Of a stretch of DNA of 64,000 nt, positions 54,998 through 64,000 are shown piece by piece. The position numbers and the translations under genes are program-made. Position 1 is the first letter of the stretch. Each line of letters starts with the position of its first letter. The notes beneath the pieces were generated by a model. It was not told the origin of the DNA and made no database searches. It saw only the letters and a program-made list of their open reading frames with translations. Source of the stretch: Acidimicrobiia bacterium (GTDB lineage: Bacteria > Actinomycetota > Acidimicrobiia > IMCC26256 > JAOSJL01). The stretch is taken from contig JAOSJL010000001.1 in NCBI GenBank assembly GCA_027494115.1, positions 2,307,501-2,371,500 of the forward strand, read 5' to 3'.

Positions 54998-55884
54998 CGT
55001 CTGCCCGTCCATCCCTCGCTGTCTGGAAGTTCTCGTCGTGCGATGGCTGTCAGCTCACGCTTCTCGACTGCGAGGATGAGCTCCTGGACGTCGCAGGCGC
55101 TCTCGACATCGCCTACTTCCTCGAAGCCTCCCGCGCCACGGTCGACGGTCCCTACGACCTGTCACTGGTGGAGGGCTCGATCACGACACCCGATGACGTC
55201 GAACGGATCCGCGAGGTTCGCCGTTCGTCGCGCCGCCTCGTGACCATCGGCGCGTGTGCCACGTCGGGTGGAATCCAGGCCCTCCGCAACTTCGCGGACG
55301 TTCGCGAGTTCGCGGCCATCGTCTACGCCCAGCCGGAGTTCGTCGTCACGCTCGACACGTCCACAGCGATCGCCGATCATGTTCCTGTCGACTTCGAGCT
55401 CCGTGGCTGTCCCATCGACAAGTTCCAGCTCCTCGATGTGATTTCCGCGTATCTGCTCGGTCGCGAACCCAACGTCCCTGCCCACAGCGTGTGCGTCGAG
55501 TGCAAACTGCGCGGCAACGTCTGCGTCACCGTGGCGCACGGCATTCCCTGCCTCGGGCCGGTCACCCACGCCGGCTGTGGGGCGCTCTGCCCGACCTACG
55601 ACAGAGGCTGCTACGGCTGCTTCGGACCGATGGAAAGTCCCAACACCGCGTCCCTCACCGAACGCCTGCGCGAACTCTCGATGCCAGATGACGACATCGT
55701 CTGCATGTTTCGAACCTTCAACGCCTACGCGGAGAGCTTCCGCCGGGCGGGGGAGGACATCGCGGGGAGGACATCGAGGGCGACCGTTCCCCCGTACCCG
55801 GCGCGTCCGGAGGAGCGCCATGACGCACAAGCCTCCCGCGAGTCGCACGATGAAGGTCGACGCTCTGGCGCGCGTGGAGGGTGA
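54994..55884 (+). CDS. hydD: [NiFe] hydrogenase delta (small) subunit (HydD)
   Basis: GTG 54994 overlaps the hydG stop. [29 protein letters not shown] and [14 protein letters not shown] supply the proximal cluster ligands. [12 protein letters not shown] and [17 protein letters not shown] supply the further clusters. The in-frame C-terminus (…[18 protein letters not shown]…) overlaps hydA by 65 nt and looks wrong. One more G at GGGG 55764-55767 would end the protein at TGA 55821-55823, overlapping the hydA ATG by the usual ATGA. It relays electrons from the NiFe site. Confidence 0.93.
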   Translation: MTSARPSLAVWKFSSCDGCQLTLLDCEDELLDVAGALDIAYFLEASRATVDGPYDLSLVEGSITTPDDVERIREVRRSSRRLVTIGACATSGGIQALRNFADVREFAAIVYAQPEFVVTLDTSTAIADHVPVDFELRGCPIDKFQLLDVISAYLLGREPNVPAHSVCVECKLRGNVCVTVAHGIPCLGPVTHAGCGALCPTYDRGCYGCFGPMESPNTASLTERLRELSMPDDDIVCMFRTFNAYAESFRRAGEDIAGRTSRATVPPYPARPEERHDAQASRESHDEGRRSGARGG

Positions 55885-57133
55885 GGGTGCGATGTACGTG
55901 GAGATCGCCGACGGGGCGGTCCGGGACGTTCAACTCCAGATCTACGAACCACCACGGTTCTTCGAGGCATTCCTACGGGGTCGTGCATACACCGAACCGC
56001 CCGACATCACGGCGCGGATCTGCGGGATCTGCCCGGTCGCCTACCAGATGAGTAGCGCGCGGGCGATCGAGGACGCCTGCGGCGTCACAGTCGACGGGCC
56101 GCTACGCGAACTCCGCCGCCTCATCTACTGTGGCGAATGGATCGAGAGCCACACCCTGCACGTGGCCATGCTGCACGCCCCCGATTTCCTGGGATACGAG
56201 AGTGCCATCGACATGGCCGCCGACCATCGGCCCGCCGTCGAACGCAGCCTGCGCCTGAAGAAGGCCGGGAACGACATCATCGATCTCGTCGGGGGACGCG
56301 CCGTCCATCCTGTCAACGTCCGGGTCGGCGGCTTCTACCGGGTCCCGACGAAACGTGAGTTGCGTCCGCTCGCGGAAACGCTCCGCGAGGCCCGCGACGA
56401 CGCGATCGAGACCGTCCAGTGGGTTGCCGGCTTCGAGTTCCCCGACTTCGAGCACGGCCACGAGTACGTGGCGCTGACCCACCCTGAGGAGTACGCCGTC
56501 ATCGACGGCCGCGTGCAGTCGGACCGGGGCCTCGACATCGACGAGCGTGACCTGCTCGAGCACATCGAAGAGGAACACGTCGCCCACTCGACAGCCCTCC
56601 ATGCCCACCTCCTCGAACGGGCGGAGTATCTCGTCGGACCGCTGGCCCGCTACAGCCTGAACTCAACACGACTCTCGCCGATCGCCGCCGATGCTGCACG
56701 AAGTGCCGGTCTCGGTGCCGAATGCCGTAATCCCTTTCGCAGCATCGTCGTGCGGGCCGTAGAGGTGCTGCATGCGTGTGAGGAGGCGCTCGACATCATC
56801 GAGGCCTACGAACCACCGGATCGTCCTGCGGTCGACATCCAGCCCCGCGCCGGTGTGGGCCGTGCGTGCACCGAAGCGCCGCGAGGGCTCCTGTACCACC
56901 GCTACGAACTCGCCGACGACGGCTCCATTCTCGACGCCCGGATCATCCCGCCGACTTCCCAGAACCAACCGACGATCGAACACGATCTGTGGCACTTCGT
57001 GGAAGCGAACCTGGATCTCGACGAGGAAGCTCTCAAGCTTCGCAGCGAACAGGCGATCCGCAACTACGACCCCTGCATCTCCTGTGCGACCCACTTCCTC
57101 GATCTGACCGTGCGCGAGGTGGACCAAACGTGA
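55820..57133 (+). CDS. hydA: [NiFe] hydrogenase alpha (large) subunit, group 3b type (HydA)
   Basis: A 437-residue protein from ATG 55820 with ggaggag in front. The L1 cysteine pair is [15 protein letters not shown] near residue 66, and the L2 pair is [14 protein letters not shown] near residue 420; all four NiFe ligands are present. The C-terminal sequence after L2 is short (…[10 protein letters not shown]) and would be cut by the following protease. With HydBGD this matches the group 3b bidirectional, NAD(P)-linked hydrogenases found in many actinobacteria. The group call is based on subunit types and order. Confidence 0.93.
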   Translation: MTHKPPASRTMKVDALARVEGEGAMYVEIADGAVRDVQLQIYEPPRFFEAFLRGRAYTEPPDITARICGICPVAYQMSSARAIEDACGVTVDGPLRELRRLIYCGEWIESHTLHVAMLHAPDFLGYESAIDMAADHRPAVERSLRLKKAGNDIIDLVGGRAVHPVNVRVGGFYRVPTKRELRPLAETLREARDDAIETVQWVAGFEFPDFEHGHEYVALTHPEEYAVIDGRVQSDRGLDIDERDLLEHIEEEHVAHSTALHAHLLERAEYLVGPLARYSLNSTRLSPIAADAARSAGLGAECRNPFRSIVVRAVEVLHACEEALDIIEAYEPPDRPAVDIQPRAGVGRACTEAPRGLLYHRYELADDGSILDARIIPPTSQNQPTIEHDLWHFVEANLDLDEEALKLRSEQAIRNYDPCISCATHFLDLTVREVDQT

Positions 57134-57612
57134 GCGACGTGCGTGTGATCGGCGTGGGTAACGCCTATCGCCATGATGACGGTGTCGGTCTGCGCGTCGT
57201 CGAGGTGGCCAGAGAGCGCATCGGCGATTCGGCGTCGGTTCAGACTCTGGACGGTGAACCGACGCGTCTCCTCGACGCCTGGGAGGGTGCGGACGTGGCC
57301 GTCATCGTCGACGCCGTTCAGTCCGGCGCTCCGGCGGGTACCGTCCATCGGATCGCCATCGATGGAGATGCTCCGGCCTCGGATTCAGACGCCGTACCGG
57401 CTCGACCGCGGGCGGCGAGCAGTCATGCTCCGGGCCCCGGTGAGGCGATCGCCTTGGCGCGGGCTCTGGGGAGACTTCCGCGTCGCCTCGTTCTCTACGG
57501 GGTCGAGGGCGTCGACTTCAGCGAGGGAATCGGACTCTCCGACCCCGTGGACGAGGTGGTCCACACGATCGTGGCGTCGATCGTCAACGACGTCCGGAGC
57601 GTCCGCTCATGA
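57130..57612 (+). CDS. Hydrogenase maturation protease (HyaD/HycI family)
   Basis: A 160-residue protein from GTG 57130 (GTGA overlap). [20 protein letters not shown] is the family's N-terminal site with Asp and Glu-like metal ligands, followed by [16 protein letters not shown] and the His-containing [32 protein letters not shown] ends it. It cleaves the C-terminal peptide of HydA after nickel insertion. It is placed directly between hydA and hypF. Confidence 0.92.
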   Translation: MSDVRVIGVGNAYRHDDGVGLRVVEVARERIGDSASVQTLDGEPTRLLDAWEGADVAVIVDAVQSGAPAGTVHRIAIDGDAPASDSDAVPARPRAASSHAPGPGEAIALARALGRLPRRLVLYGVEGVDFSEGIGLSDPVDEVVHTIVASIVNDVRSVRS

Positions 57613-59903
57613 CCACGATCACCACGAAGACGGCGCCGCTCGGTCGACGGATCGAGGTGAGCGGCGTCGTGCAAGGTGTGGGATTTCGCCCCTTCGTGTG
57701 GCGGCTAGCCCGTCACCACGGTCTGACCGGGAAGGTCCGCAACGTCGGGGGCCGGGTGGAGATCGAGGTCGAAGGGTCGGCACGCGACCTCGACCGCTTC
57801 CGCGCCGCTCTCGAGAGCGAGGCGCCGCGCCGCGCAACCGTTGTCGCCGTCACGTCGCGGGACACCGCGCCGACGGGTTACTCGTCCTTCGTCATCGATC
57901 GATCCGAGACCAACCACGCCGGGACCGCGCTCGTCGCCCCTGATCTCGCCACCTGCGCCGCCTGTCTCGAGGAGCTGTTCGATCCCGACGATCGCCGTCA
58001 CCGCTACCCGTTCATCAACTGCGTCGACTGCGGGCCGCGCTACACCGTCATCGAATCACTGCCGTACGACCGCGAGCGAACGAGCATGCGGGCTTTCCCG
58101 ATGTGTCCGGCGTGTGCCCGCGAATACGACGACCCCTCCGATCGCCGTTTCCACGCCGAGCCGACCGCGTGCCCCGCATGCGGACCACAGCTCCAACTTC
58201 TCGACAGTGAAGGGAGCGCTGTCTGCGGCGACCCGCTCGAAGGGGCAGCGGCACGGCTGCTCGCCGGCGACATCGTCGCCATCAAGGCCCTCGGCGGATT
58301 CCACCTGGCCTGCGATGCCACCGATGAGGCTGCCGTTCATGAACTGCGACGACGCAAGCGGCGCCCGGACAAGCCGTTCGCCGTGATGGTGCGGGACCTC
58401 GAGGTGGCGGTCACCACCTTCCGTCTCTCGAACGAGGAGTCGGATCTTCTCCAGTCGTGGCGCGCGCCGATCGTTCTCGTCGGCGATCGCGGGTACCTGG
58501 CCCCGTCGGTCGCACCCGGGCATCAGCGCCAGGGAGCGATGCTTCCCGCCACACCGCTGCACCATCTCCTGACACGGGCCGTCGACCGACCTCTGGTGAT
58601 GACCAGCGGCAACCACAGCGACGAACCGATCTGCACCGACAACGACGAAGCACTCGCGTGCCTGGCCGACGCCGCGGATTCCTTTCTCGTCCACGACCGG
58701 GGCGTCGTCGCGCGCTACGACGACTCGGTGACCGCTGTTCGGCGTGGAGGCCCTGTCGTTCTGCGCCGTGCGCGGGGGTTCGCCCCCGAACCGATCCCGC
58801 TCGGAGCAACCGGTCCGCCGGTGTTGAGCTGCGGTGGACATCTCCAGGTGAGCTTCTGCCTGGCGGTCGATTCGCGGGCTTTCGTGTCCCCACACATCGG
58901 TGATCTCGACAACGACATGGCAGTGACCGCGTTCCGTGAAGCACTGGAACGCTCGACCAGGCTTTTCGATATCGCGCCCTCCCTCGTGGCGCACGACCGT
59001 CATCCGGACTTCCTGACCACCCGGTTGGCCGAGACTCTCGGAGTACCCACCGTGGCGGTACAACACCATCACGCCCACGTTGCAGCCGTGATGGCTGAAC
59101 ACCAGCTGGACGGTCGTGTCCTCGGGGTCGCCTTCGACGGCTTCGGCCTCGGCGAGGACGGAGCGTCCTGGGGCGGGGAGTTCCTCGCTGTCGATGCCCG
59201 CGACGCAGTGCGCGTCGGGCATCTGCGACCCGTCGCACAACCCGGAGGAGACGCGGCTGTTCGCGAGCCGAATCGGATGGCGTTCGCGCACGCTGTCGAT
59301 GCGTCCAGGCTGACCGAGGCACGCGCACTGTTCTCCGACACGCTCACAGACCGCGACATGGATTCACTCGCCGCGCAGAGTCGATCTCCCCGTGTCGCGC
59401 CACCCACCACGTCGGCAGGCCGTCTCTTCGACGCCGTGGCCGCACTCCTGGGCCTGGGCCGAACGCCGAGCTACGAAGGTCAACCGGCCATCCTGCTCGA
59501 ACAGGCCGCCGACGCCACGGCACGTGGTGCCTATCCCGTCCCGCTCGATACCCACCAGGGACGGCTCGTCATCGACACCCGAGCACTCGTGGCGGCTGTC
59601 ATCGACGACCGCATCGCGGGGAGGTCGGTCGCCGACATCTCGGGACGTTTCCACCACTCTTTGGCCGGCGCGATCGTCGCCGTGTGCGACCAGCTGCGGG
59701 AGCGTACGGGCCTGGATCGCGTCTGCCTCGGTGGGGGAGTGTTCGCCAATGGTCTGCTCCTCGATGAGGCTGCCGAACGTCTCCTGGCTCGGCGCTTCGA
59801 GGTGTATTGGCCGCAGGCCGTACCTCCCGGTGACGGCGGACTGGCGCTCGGTCAGGTCCATGTGGCGCGCGCCCGCTCAGCCGTAGCCGAAGGACACGGC
59901 TGA
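57609..59903 (+). CDS. hypF: Carbamoyltransferase HypF
   Basis: A 764-residue protein from ATG 57609. The acylphosphatase domain has SGVVQGVGFRPFVWRLA (about residues 18-34). Two zinc sites follow: CAACLEEL…CVDCGPRY and CPACAREY…CPACGPQL (about 118-200). The YrdC-like domain (about 210-395) has DIVAIKALGGFHLACDA, and the Kae1-like domain (about 410-750) has VQHHHAHVAAVMAEHQLDG and CLGGGVFANGLLL. HypF makes the carbamoyl thioester used for the CN ligands. Length is normal. Confidence 0.96.
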   Translation: MTTITTKTAPLGRRIEVSGVVQGVGFRPFVWRLARHHGLTGKVRNVGGRVEIEVEGSARDLDRFRAALESEAPRRATVVAVTSRDTAPTGYSSFVIDRSETNHAGTALVAPDLATCAACLEELFDPDDRRHRYPFINCVDCGPRYTVIESLPYDRERTSMRAFPMCPACAREYDDPSDRRFHAEPTACPACGPQLQLLDSEGSAVCGDPLEGAAARLLAGDIVAIKALGGFHLACDATDEAAVHELRRRKRRPDKPFAVMVRDLEVAVTTFRLSNEESDLLQSWRAPIVLVGDRGYLAPSVAPGHQRQGAMLPATPLHHLLTRAVDRPLVMTSGNHSDEPICTDNDEALACLADAADSFLVHDRGVVARYDDSVTAVRRGGPVVLRRARGFAPEPIPLGATGPPVLSCGGHLQVSFCLAVDSRAFVSPHIGDLDNDMAVTAFREALERSTRLFDIAPSLVAHDRHPDFLTTRLAETLGVPTVAVQHHHAHVAAVMAEHQLDGRVLGVAFDGFGLGEDGASWGGEFLAVDARDAVRVGHLRPVAQPGGDAAVREPNRMAFAHAVDASRLTEARALFSDTLTDRDMDSLAAQSRSPRVAPPTTSAGRLFDAVAALLGLGRTPSYEGQPAILLEQAADATARGAYPVPLDTHQGRLVIDTRALVAAVIDDRIAGRSVADISGRFHHSLAGAIVAVCDQLRERTGLDRVCLGGGVFANGLLLDEAAERLLARRFEVYWPQAVPPGDGGLALGQVHVARARSAVAEGHG

Positions 59904-59904
59904 G

Positions 59905-60171
59905 ATGTGCCTCGGTATCCCCGGGCGGGTGATCGAGCGCCACGACGACGACGCCTTGCCCATGGGCGTCGTTGATTTCGGCGGGGTCCGTCGCGACGTG
60001 TGTCTCGCCTACACGCCCGAGGTCGCCATCGACGACTTCGTCATCGTCCACGTCGGATTCGCCATCTCCGTTGTCGACGAGGTCGAAGCCGAGCGGACCT
60101 ACGCACTGCTGTCCGAGGCCCAGCTCGCCGACGAGCTCGGCACTCCCACCGACACGGCCCGAGCTCCCTGA
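59905..60171 (+). CDS. hypC: Hydrogenase maturation chaperone HypC
   Basis: An 88-residue protein starting [11 protein letters not shown] at ATG 59905. The Cys2 is the Fe(CN)2CO-binding residue shared with Hyp[33 protein letters not shown] is the small barrel. The stop overlaps hypD. No hypA or hypB is seen in the window, so nickel insertion genes must lie elsewhere or be absent from this cluster. Confidence 0.95.
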   Translation: MCLGIPGRVIERHDDDALPMGVVDFGGVRRDVCLAYTPEVAIDDFVIVHVGFAISVVDEVEAERTYALLSEAQLADELGTPTDTARAP

Positions 60172-61274
60172 TGCGTTTCGTCGACGAATACCGCGACAGC
60201 GACGTCGCTCGAAGCCTTCTCGCTCGCATCCGCGAGACCGCGTCGAAGAAATGGACGCTGATGGAGGTCTGCGGTGGTCAGACACACACCCTCGTACGAA
60301 CCGGTCTGGACGAGTTGCTCGACGACACGGTCGAGCTCGTCCACGGTCCAGGTTGTCCCGTCTGCGTCACCCCGCTGGGGGTGATCGACCACGCTCTCGA
60401 GCTGGCTCGCCGACCCGACGTGACGCTCTGCTCCTTCGGTGACATGTTGCGCGTGCCGGGCTCACACGACGATCTCCTGCGGGCCCGCGCAGCCGGTGCC
60501 GACGTCCGCGTGGTCTATTCGCCACTCGACGCTCTGGAGATCGCGCGGAGCGAGCCCGACCGTGAGGTCGTCTTCTTCGCGGTCGGTTTCGAGACCACGG
60601 CTCCCGCCAACGCCATGGCGGTGCGACGCGCGGCCGACCTCGGTATCGGGAATTTCTCGGTCCTCGTCGCCCACGTTCTCGTCCCTCCGGCGATGGTGGC
60701 CATCCTCTCGGCGCCGGGCAACAGGGTGCAGGGGTTTCTCGCTCCGGGGCACGTGTGCACCGTGATGGGTTGGGGTGAGTACGAACCGATCACGAGCGGA
60801 TTCGGAGTTCCGATCGTGGTCACAGGCTTCGAGCCCGTGGATCTCCTGGAAGGCGTGGCCATGACCGTCGAGCAACTCGAGACGGGTCGGGCGGACGTCG
60901 AGAATCAGTATGTTCGTTCTGTGCACGAGGGTGGCAATGCGACCGCTCGCGAGGTCGTCCGCGAGGTCTTCGAACCCTGCGACCGGGCGTGGCGCGGCAT
61001 CGGTGTGCTTCCGCAATCGGGTCTCCGCCTCCGTGAGCTGTTCCGGCACTTCGACGCCGCGCACCGGTTCCCGGCCACCGGTGTCGCTGTGGAGGAGTCC
61101 GAGCGCTGCATCGCCGGACTCGTCCTCCAGGGTCGGGCGAAACCCGACGAGTGTCCCGCGTTCGGCCGCGACTGCACTCCCGAACACCCTCTGGGCGCCC
61201 CGATGGTGTCGTCCGAGGGTGCGTGCGCGGCCTACCACCTGGCCGGACGGACACCGACCACCGCACCCGCATGA
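60171..61274 (+). CDS. hypD: Hydrogenase maturation protein HypD
   Basis: A 367-residue protein from ATG 60171. [15 protein letters not shown] and [12 protein letters not shown] contain the conserved cysteines of the Fe-ligand site; [17 protein letters not shown] follows; [17 protein letters not shown] is another family mark. C-terminal cysteines ([28 protein letters not shown]) hold the [4Fe-4S] cluster. HypCD is the scaffold on which the Fe(CN)2CO group is built. Confidence 0.96.
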   Translation: MRFVDEYRDSDVARSLLARIRETASKKWTLMEVCGGQTHTLVRTGLDELLDDTVELVHGPGCPVCVTPLGVIDHALELARRPDVTLCSFGDMLRVPGSHDDLLRARAAGADVRVVYSPLDALEIARSEPDREVVFFAVGFETTAPANAMAVRRAADLGIGNFSVLVAHVLVPPAMVAILSAPGNRVQGFLAPGHVCTVMGWGEYEPITSGFGVPIVVTGFEPVDLLEGVAMTVEQLETGRADVENQYVRSVHEGGNATAREVVREVFEPCDRAWRGIGVLPQSGLRLRELFRHFDAAHRFPATGVAVEESERCIAGLVLQGRAKPDECPAFGRDCTPEHPLGAPMVSSEGACAAYHLAGRTPTTAPA

Positions 61275-62341
61275 GCGAATTCGACGCCTCGGCGAGCCGC
61301 TCCGCTCCGATCGCCTTCGCGTGCCCTGCTCCCTTGCCTCCCGGTGACCAGGTTCTGCTCGGCCACGGCAGTGGCGGTCGTCTGTCGGCCGATCTCGTGC
61401 GATCGCTGTTCCATCCGGCTTTCGGCGATCCCGAACTGGCGCGCCTCGGTGACGCCGCGGTGGTCGACGTGGAAGGCACGCGCCTTGCGTTCACCACCGA
61501 CGGTTTCGTGGTCCAGCCGGCGTTCTTTCCAGGCAGCGACATCGGGGCGTTGGCCGTCAACGGCACCGTCAACGATCTGGCGGTCATGGGAGCACGCCCG
61601 GCGTTCCTCTCGGCCGCTTTCATCCTGGAGGAAGGGTTTCCCACCGACGACCTCGGGCGGATTGCCGAATCCATGGGCGCCGCGTGCACCACCGCCGGGA
61701 TTCGGCTCGTCGCAGCGGACACGAAGGTCGTGGAGCGGGGTGGGGCCGACGGCATCTTCATCGTCACCTCCGGCATAGGCACCTTGCCGGAGGGCGTGCA
61801 TCTCGGGCCCGAGCACATCGAGGACGGCGACGTCGTCATCGTGTCGGGTCCCGTGGGAGACCACGGCGTCGCCGTGATGTCGCGACGGGCGGGCATCGAC
61901 TTCGAGGTCGACGTCGGCAGCGACACGGCGCCACTGACGGAACTCGTCGACGTGATGCGGACCGCGGGCTCCGTCCACTGCCTCCGAGATGCGACGCGAG
62001 GAGGTGTGGCGACCGTTCTCAATGAGCTCGCCGCGTCCGCCGGTGTCACCATCACCATCGACGACGAGGCGGTTCCCGTCCAGGACCCTGTCCGCGCAGC
62101 CTGTGAGACGCTCGGAATCGATCCCCTCTACGTCGCGAACGAGGGCGTATGCGTCGCGATGGTCGGATCGGACAGCTCCGACGCCGTCGTGGCGGCCGCC
62201 CGAGAGCATCCAATCGGAAGGCAGGCTGTTGCTATCGGGCGGGTGGAATCGGGCCCCGCCGCGGTGCACCTGCGCACGGGCCTCGGCGTCACGCGCCCGC
62301 TCCTGATGCTCACCGCCGATCAACTACCTCGGATCTGCTGA
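61271..62341 (+). CDS. hypE: Hydrogenase maturation protein HypE
   Basis: A 356-residue protein from ATG 61271. [19 protein letters not shown] is the PurM-like ATP site, then DSFVV-like [18 protein letters not shown] and [14 protein letters not shown]. The protein ends PRIC, the carbamoylated cysteine from which cyanide is made. All parts expected for activity are present. It closes the operon. Confidence 0.96.
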   Translation: MSEFDASASRSAPIAFACPAPLPPGDQVLLGHGSGGRLSADLVRSLFHPAFGDPELARLGDAAVVDVEGTRLAFTTDGFVVQPAFFPGSDIGALAVNGTVNDLAVMGARPAFLSAAFILEEGFPTDDLGRIAESMGAACTTAGIRLVAADTKVVERGGADGIFIVTSGIGTLPEGVHLGPEHIEDGDVVIVSGPVGDHGVAVMSRRAGIDFEVDVGSDTAPLTELVDVMRTAGSVHCLRDATRGGVATVLNELAASAGVTITIDDEAVPVQDPVRAACETLGIDPLYVANEGVCVAMVGSDSSDAVVAAAREHPIGRQAVAIGRVESGPAAVHLRTGLGVTRPLLMLTADQLPRIC

Positions 62342-62357
62342 TCGCGGAACCCACTGG

Positions 62358-62792
62358 TCAGGGTTGCCCCGCTGATTCGGGCACGATGACCACAGGGCAC
62401 GGCGCGTGATGCGCGCACTGGCTGCTCACAGAGCCCAACAGCAGGCTCGAAAAACCGCCGCGTCCTCGGGAGCCCACCACGAGCAGGTCGGCATCCTGTG
62501 CGACGTCGACGAGCACACGGGCCGCCGGGCCCTCGATCACACGCACCTCGGGGTCGAGCCCCGGCGCGCATTCCGCTGCGATCGTCGCGCCGAGTTCCTC
62601 GGCGTCTTCGCGCAGGGCGTCCCACCAATCGGTAGCACCCCACACAGGAGCGCTCCCATCGATCAGAACAGGGATCTCCCACGCGGCGACGATGACGAGC
62701 GGGCAGTCCCGCATGGCCGACTCGCCGGCAGCCCACTCCACGGCTCGACGGGAGCCGTCCGAGCCGTCCGTTCCGACCACGATCTCGTTCAT
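62358..62792 (-). CDS. Universal stress protein (UspA family)
   Basis: A 144-residue protein from ATG 62792. MNEIVVGTDGSDGSRRAVEWA and the ATP-binding signature VVGSRGRGGFSSLLLGSVS (G-X2-G-X9-G-S) mark an ATP-binding UspA. In mycobacteria such genes and group 3b hydrogenase genes are both induced by hypoxia. The neighbour genes here suggest a similar context. It is convergent with hypE, 16 nt apart. Confidence 0.93.
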   Translation of the reverse strand: MNEIVVGTDGSDGSRRAVEWAAGESAMRDCPLVIVAAWEIPVLIDGSAPVWGATDWWDALREDAEELGATIAAECAPGLDPEVRVIEGPAARVLVDVAQDADLLVVGSRGRGGFSSLLLGSVSSQCAHHAPCPVVIVPESAGQP

Positions 62793-62821
62793 GACTCGAC
62801 CTCCGGTTCTGTGTGGGAGCC

Positions 62822-63847
62822 CTATCGCGGCTGGAAGCGGCTGGCGTAGCGCGTGAGTGAGTGGACGTAGTTGGCGCGTTCGTAGACGGAGGGATCGGGC
62901 ACGCGTGCCCGGCTGACACTTCCCCGAAGTTGAGCAACGGACTCGTACTCGTGTTCAGTGAGCCACTCGGTCAGTTCCGCCTCGATTCCGGTGAGTGCCG
63001 CCGCACCGCCCTTCAACACGGCCGACGTCGTCATGGCGACATCGGCCCCCACGAGGAGTGCCTTCGCCGCATCGAGACCCGAATGCACGCCACCGGAGAC
63101 TGCCAGTGAGGCATCGACGCTGCTGAAGAGCATCCCGGTCCAGCGCAATGGTAGGCCCAGAGCCTGCGGGGTGCTGAGGTCTACGGGGAGATGGAGTTCC
63201 AGCGTGTCGAGATCCACGTCGAGACGGGTGAAGCGGTTGAACAGCACGAGCCCACTTGCTCCGGCATCGACGAGCCGACGAGCGAGATGGCCGAACGACG
63301 TGAAGTACGGCGAGAGCTTCACCGCCACGGGGATGTCGACCGAGGCGACAACCGCTTCGACCAACTCCAGGTACCGCCCCTCGACAACATCCGGAGAATC
63401 CGACGGATCGGCGGCGAGGAGGTATTCGTTGAGCTCCAACGCGTCGGCGCCCGCCTGTTCACACAGATGGGCATAGTGCGCCCACCCGCCCAGTGTCGTG
63501 CCGTTCAGGCTCGCGATCACCGGAATCGAAAGCCGCTCGCGGGCTTCTCCGAGTAGGCCCAGATACCGCTCGGGGCCCGTGTTGTAGTCGGTCACCTCGG
63601 GCACGAAGGACAGGGCCTCGCCGAAACTCTCACTCCCCGCATCGAGGTAGGCCTGGACCTCGACCTGATCGTGGGTGAGTTGTTCCTCGAACAGGGACGG
63701 AAGAACGACGGCGGCAGCACCCGCCGCTTCCAGGCGCACCATCCCATCGACGGTGCCGGTAGCGGGCGATGCAGACGCCACGAGGGGCGAACGCAGCTCC
63801 AGACCCAGGTACCGGGTCCTGAGATCGGGTACGTGCGATGAGCTCAC
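62822..63847 (-). CDS. Dihydroorotate-dehydrogenase-like flavoprotein
   Basis: A 341-residue protein from GTG 63847. YLGLELRSPLVASASPATGTVDGM is the DHOD-like FMN barrel start; NEYLLAADP, VAVKLSPYFTSFGHLA, LVLFNRFTRLDVD and ASLAVSGGVHSGLDAAKALLVGADV follow. The group of DHOD-like proteins next to nifJ lacks proof of a pyrimidine role and may pass electrons to or from ferredoxin. The start overlaps the NifJ-type stop (GTGA), so both are one transcription unit. Confidence 0.88.
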   Translation of the reverse strand: MSSSHVPDLRTRYLGLELRSPLVASASPATGTVDGMVRLEAAGAAAVVLPSLFEEQLTHDQVEVQAYLDAGSESFGEALSFVPEVTDYNTGPERYLGLLGEARERLSIPVIASLNGTTLGGWAHYAHLCEQAGADALELNEYLLAADPSDSPDVVEGRYLELVEAVVASVDIPVAVKLSPYFTSFGHLARRLVDAGASGLVLFNRFTRLDVDLDTLELHLPVDLSTPQALGLPLRWTGMLFSSVDASLAVSGGVHSGLDAAKALLVGADVAMTTSAVLKGGAAALTGIEAELTEWLTEHEYESVAQLRGSVSRARVPDPSVYERANYVHSLTRYASRFQPR

Positions 63848-64000
63848 GAGTCGTCCTCCTCGTGTGGGGAGACCTGGGGGACACTTCGTTCGACACCGGC
63901 GAGCTGCTCGTAGAAACGCCAGCGTTCATCGATATCGGCCTGGGCCAGCTCCGCGAGCTGTTCGGCGCGATCGGGGTCGGAGCGGGCCAGGACGGCGAAG
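63844..64000 (-). CDS. 3' end of pyruvate:ferredoxin (flavodoxin) oxidoreductase, NifJ type (partial)
   Basis: Only the last 52 codons are in the window, read from the right edge. The end AVLARSDPDRAEQLAELAQ and DIDERWRFYEQLAGVE resembles the C-terminus of NifJ-type enzymes, in which a two-domain DHOD-like gene often follows. The protein would oxidise pyruvate to acetyl-CoA with ferredoxin. The call rests on a short tail and on gene order. Confidence 0.65.
   Translation of the reverse strand, partial: FAVLARSDPDRAEQLAELAQADIDERWRFYEQLAGVERSVPQVSPHEEDDS

Overview
The window is high-GC DNA, probably from an actinobacterium. I infer class Acidimicrobiia or a relative; the sequence does not prove it. 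The evidence is a 23S rRNA of about 3.08 kb once its introns are removed, frequent GTG starts, ATGA/GTGA gene overlaps, and a long block collinear with the mycobacterial tlyA-nadK-recN-steA-steB-pyrG-nudix-xerD-scpA-scpB-rluB-cmk-der region.

Layout. (1) 1-5905: end of the 16S-23S spacer, a 23S rRNA gene interrupted by three group I introns (after E. coli positions 1931, 1951 and, by my count, 2604), each with a single-motif LAGLIDADG endonuclease gene, then 5S rRNA and a likely terminator. (2) 6016-14201: TPR protein, SSB-like protein, DUF2090 protein, 2-oxoacid:ferredoxin oxidoreductase (korAB), DUF1015 protein, HAD phosphatase, rhomboid protease. (3) 14330-29961: lysine-tail protein, tlyA, nadK, recN, then an envelope set (steA, steB/mctB, an alkaline-phosphatase-superfamily membrane protein, a WecA/MraY-like transferase, a GT39-like transferase), followed by pyrG, nudix, xerD, a DksA-like zinc finger protein and an HD-domain protein. 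(4) 29993-41918: trpS, scpAB, rluB, aroH-tyrA-aroA, cmk, plsC, ispH, a DUF512 radical-SAM-like protein and der. (5) 41973-47575: acyl-CoA carboxylase beta subunit, tRNA-Pro(GGG), small proteins, a class III cyclase, a GH114-like lipoprotein and a broken kelch-type gene that still carries an LPATG sorting signal. (6) 47634-64000: cytochrome bd oxidase, a second alkaline-phosphatase-superfamily membrane protein, a group 3b-type [NiFe] hydrogenase operon containing a cyclic-nucleotide-binding protein, its protease and hypFCDE, then a UspA protein, a dihydroorotate-dehydrogenase-like flavoprotein and the 3' end of a NifJ-type gene.

How the parts fit. Region 6 looks like an oxygen-limitation and redox-balance module: a high-affinity oxidase, a bidirectional NAD(P)-linked hydrogenase with most of its maturation set, and a pyruvate:ferredoxin oxidoreductase. 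The korAB genes in region 2 add a second ferredoxin-linked 2-oxoacid oxidase.

Sequence quality. At least 18 conserved genes or gene ends change reading frame at one point, nearly always in a run of G or C, and every case can be explained by one or two missing bases. I read most of these as homopolymer under-calls rather than gene decay. Their coordinates are given for the whole gene across the frame change.
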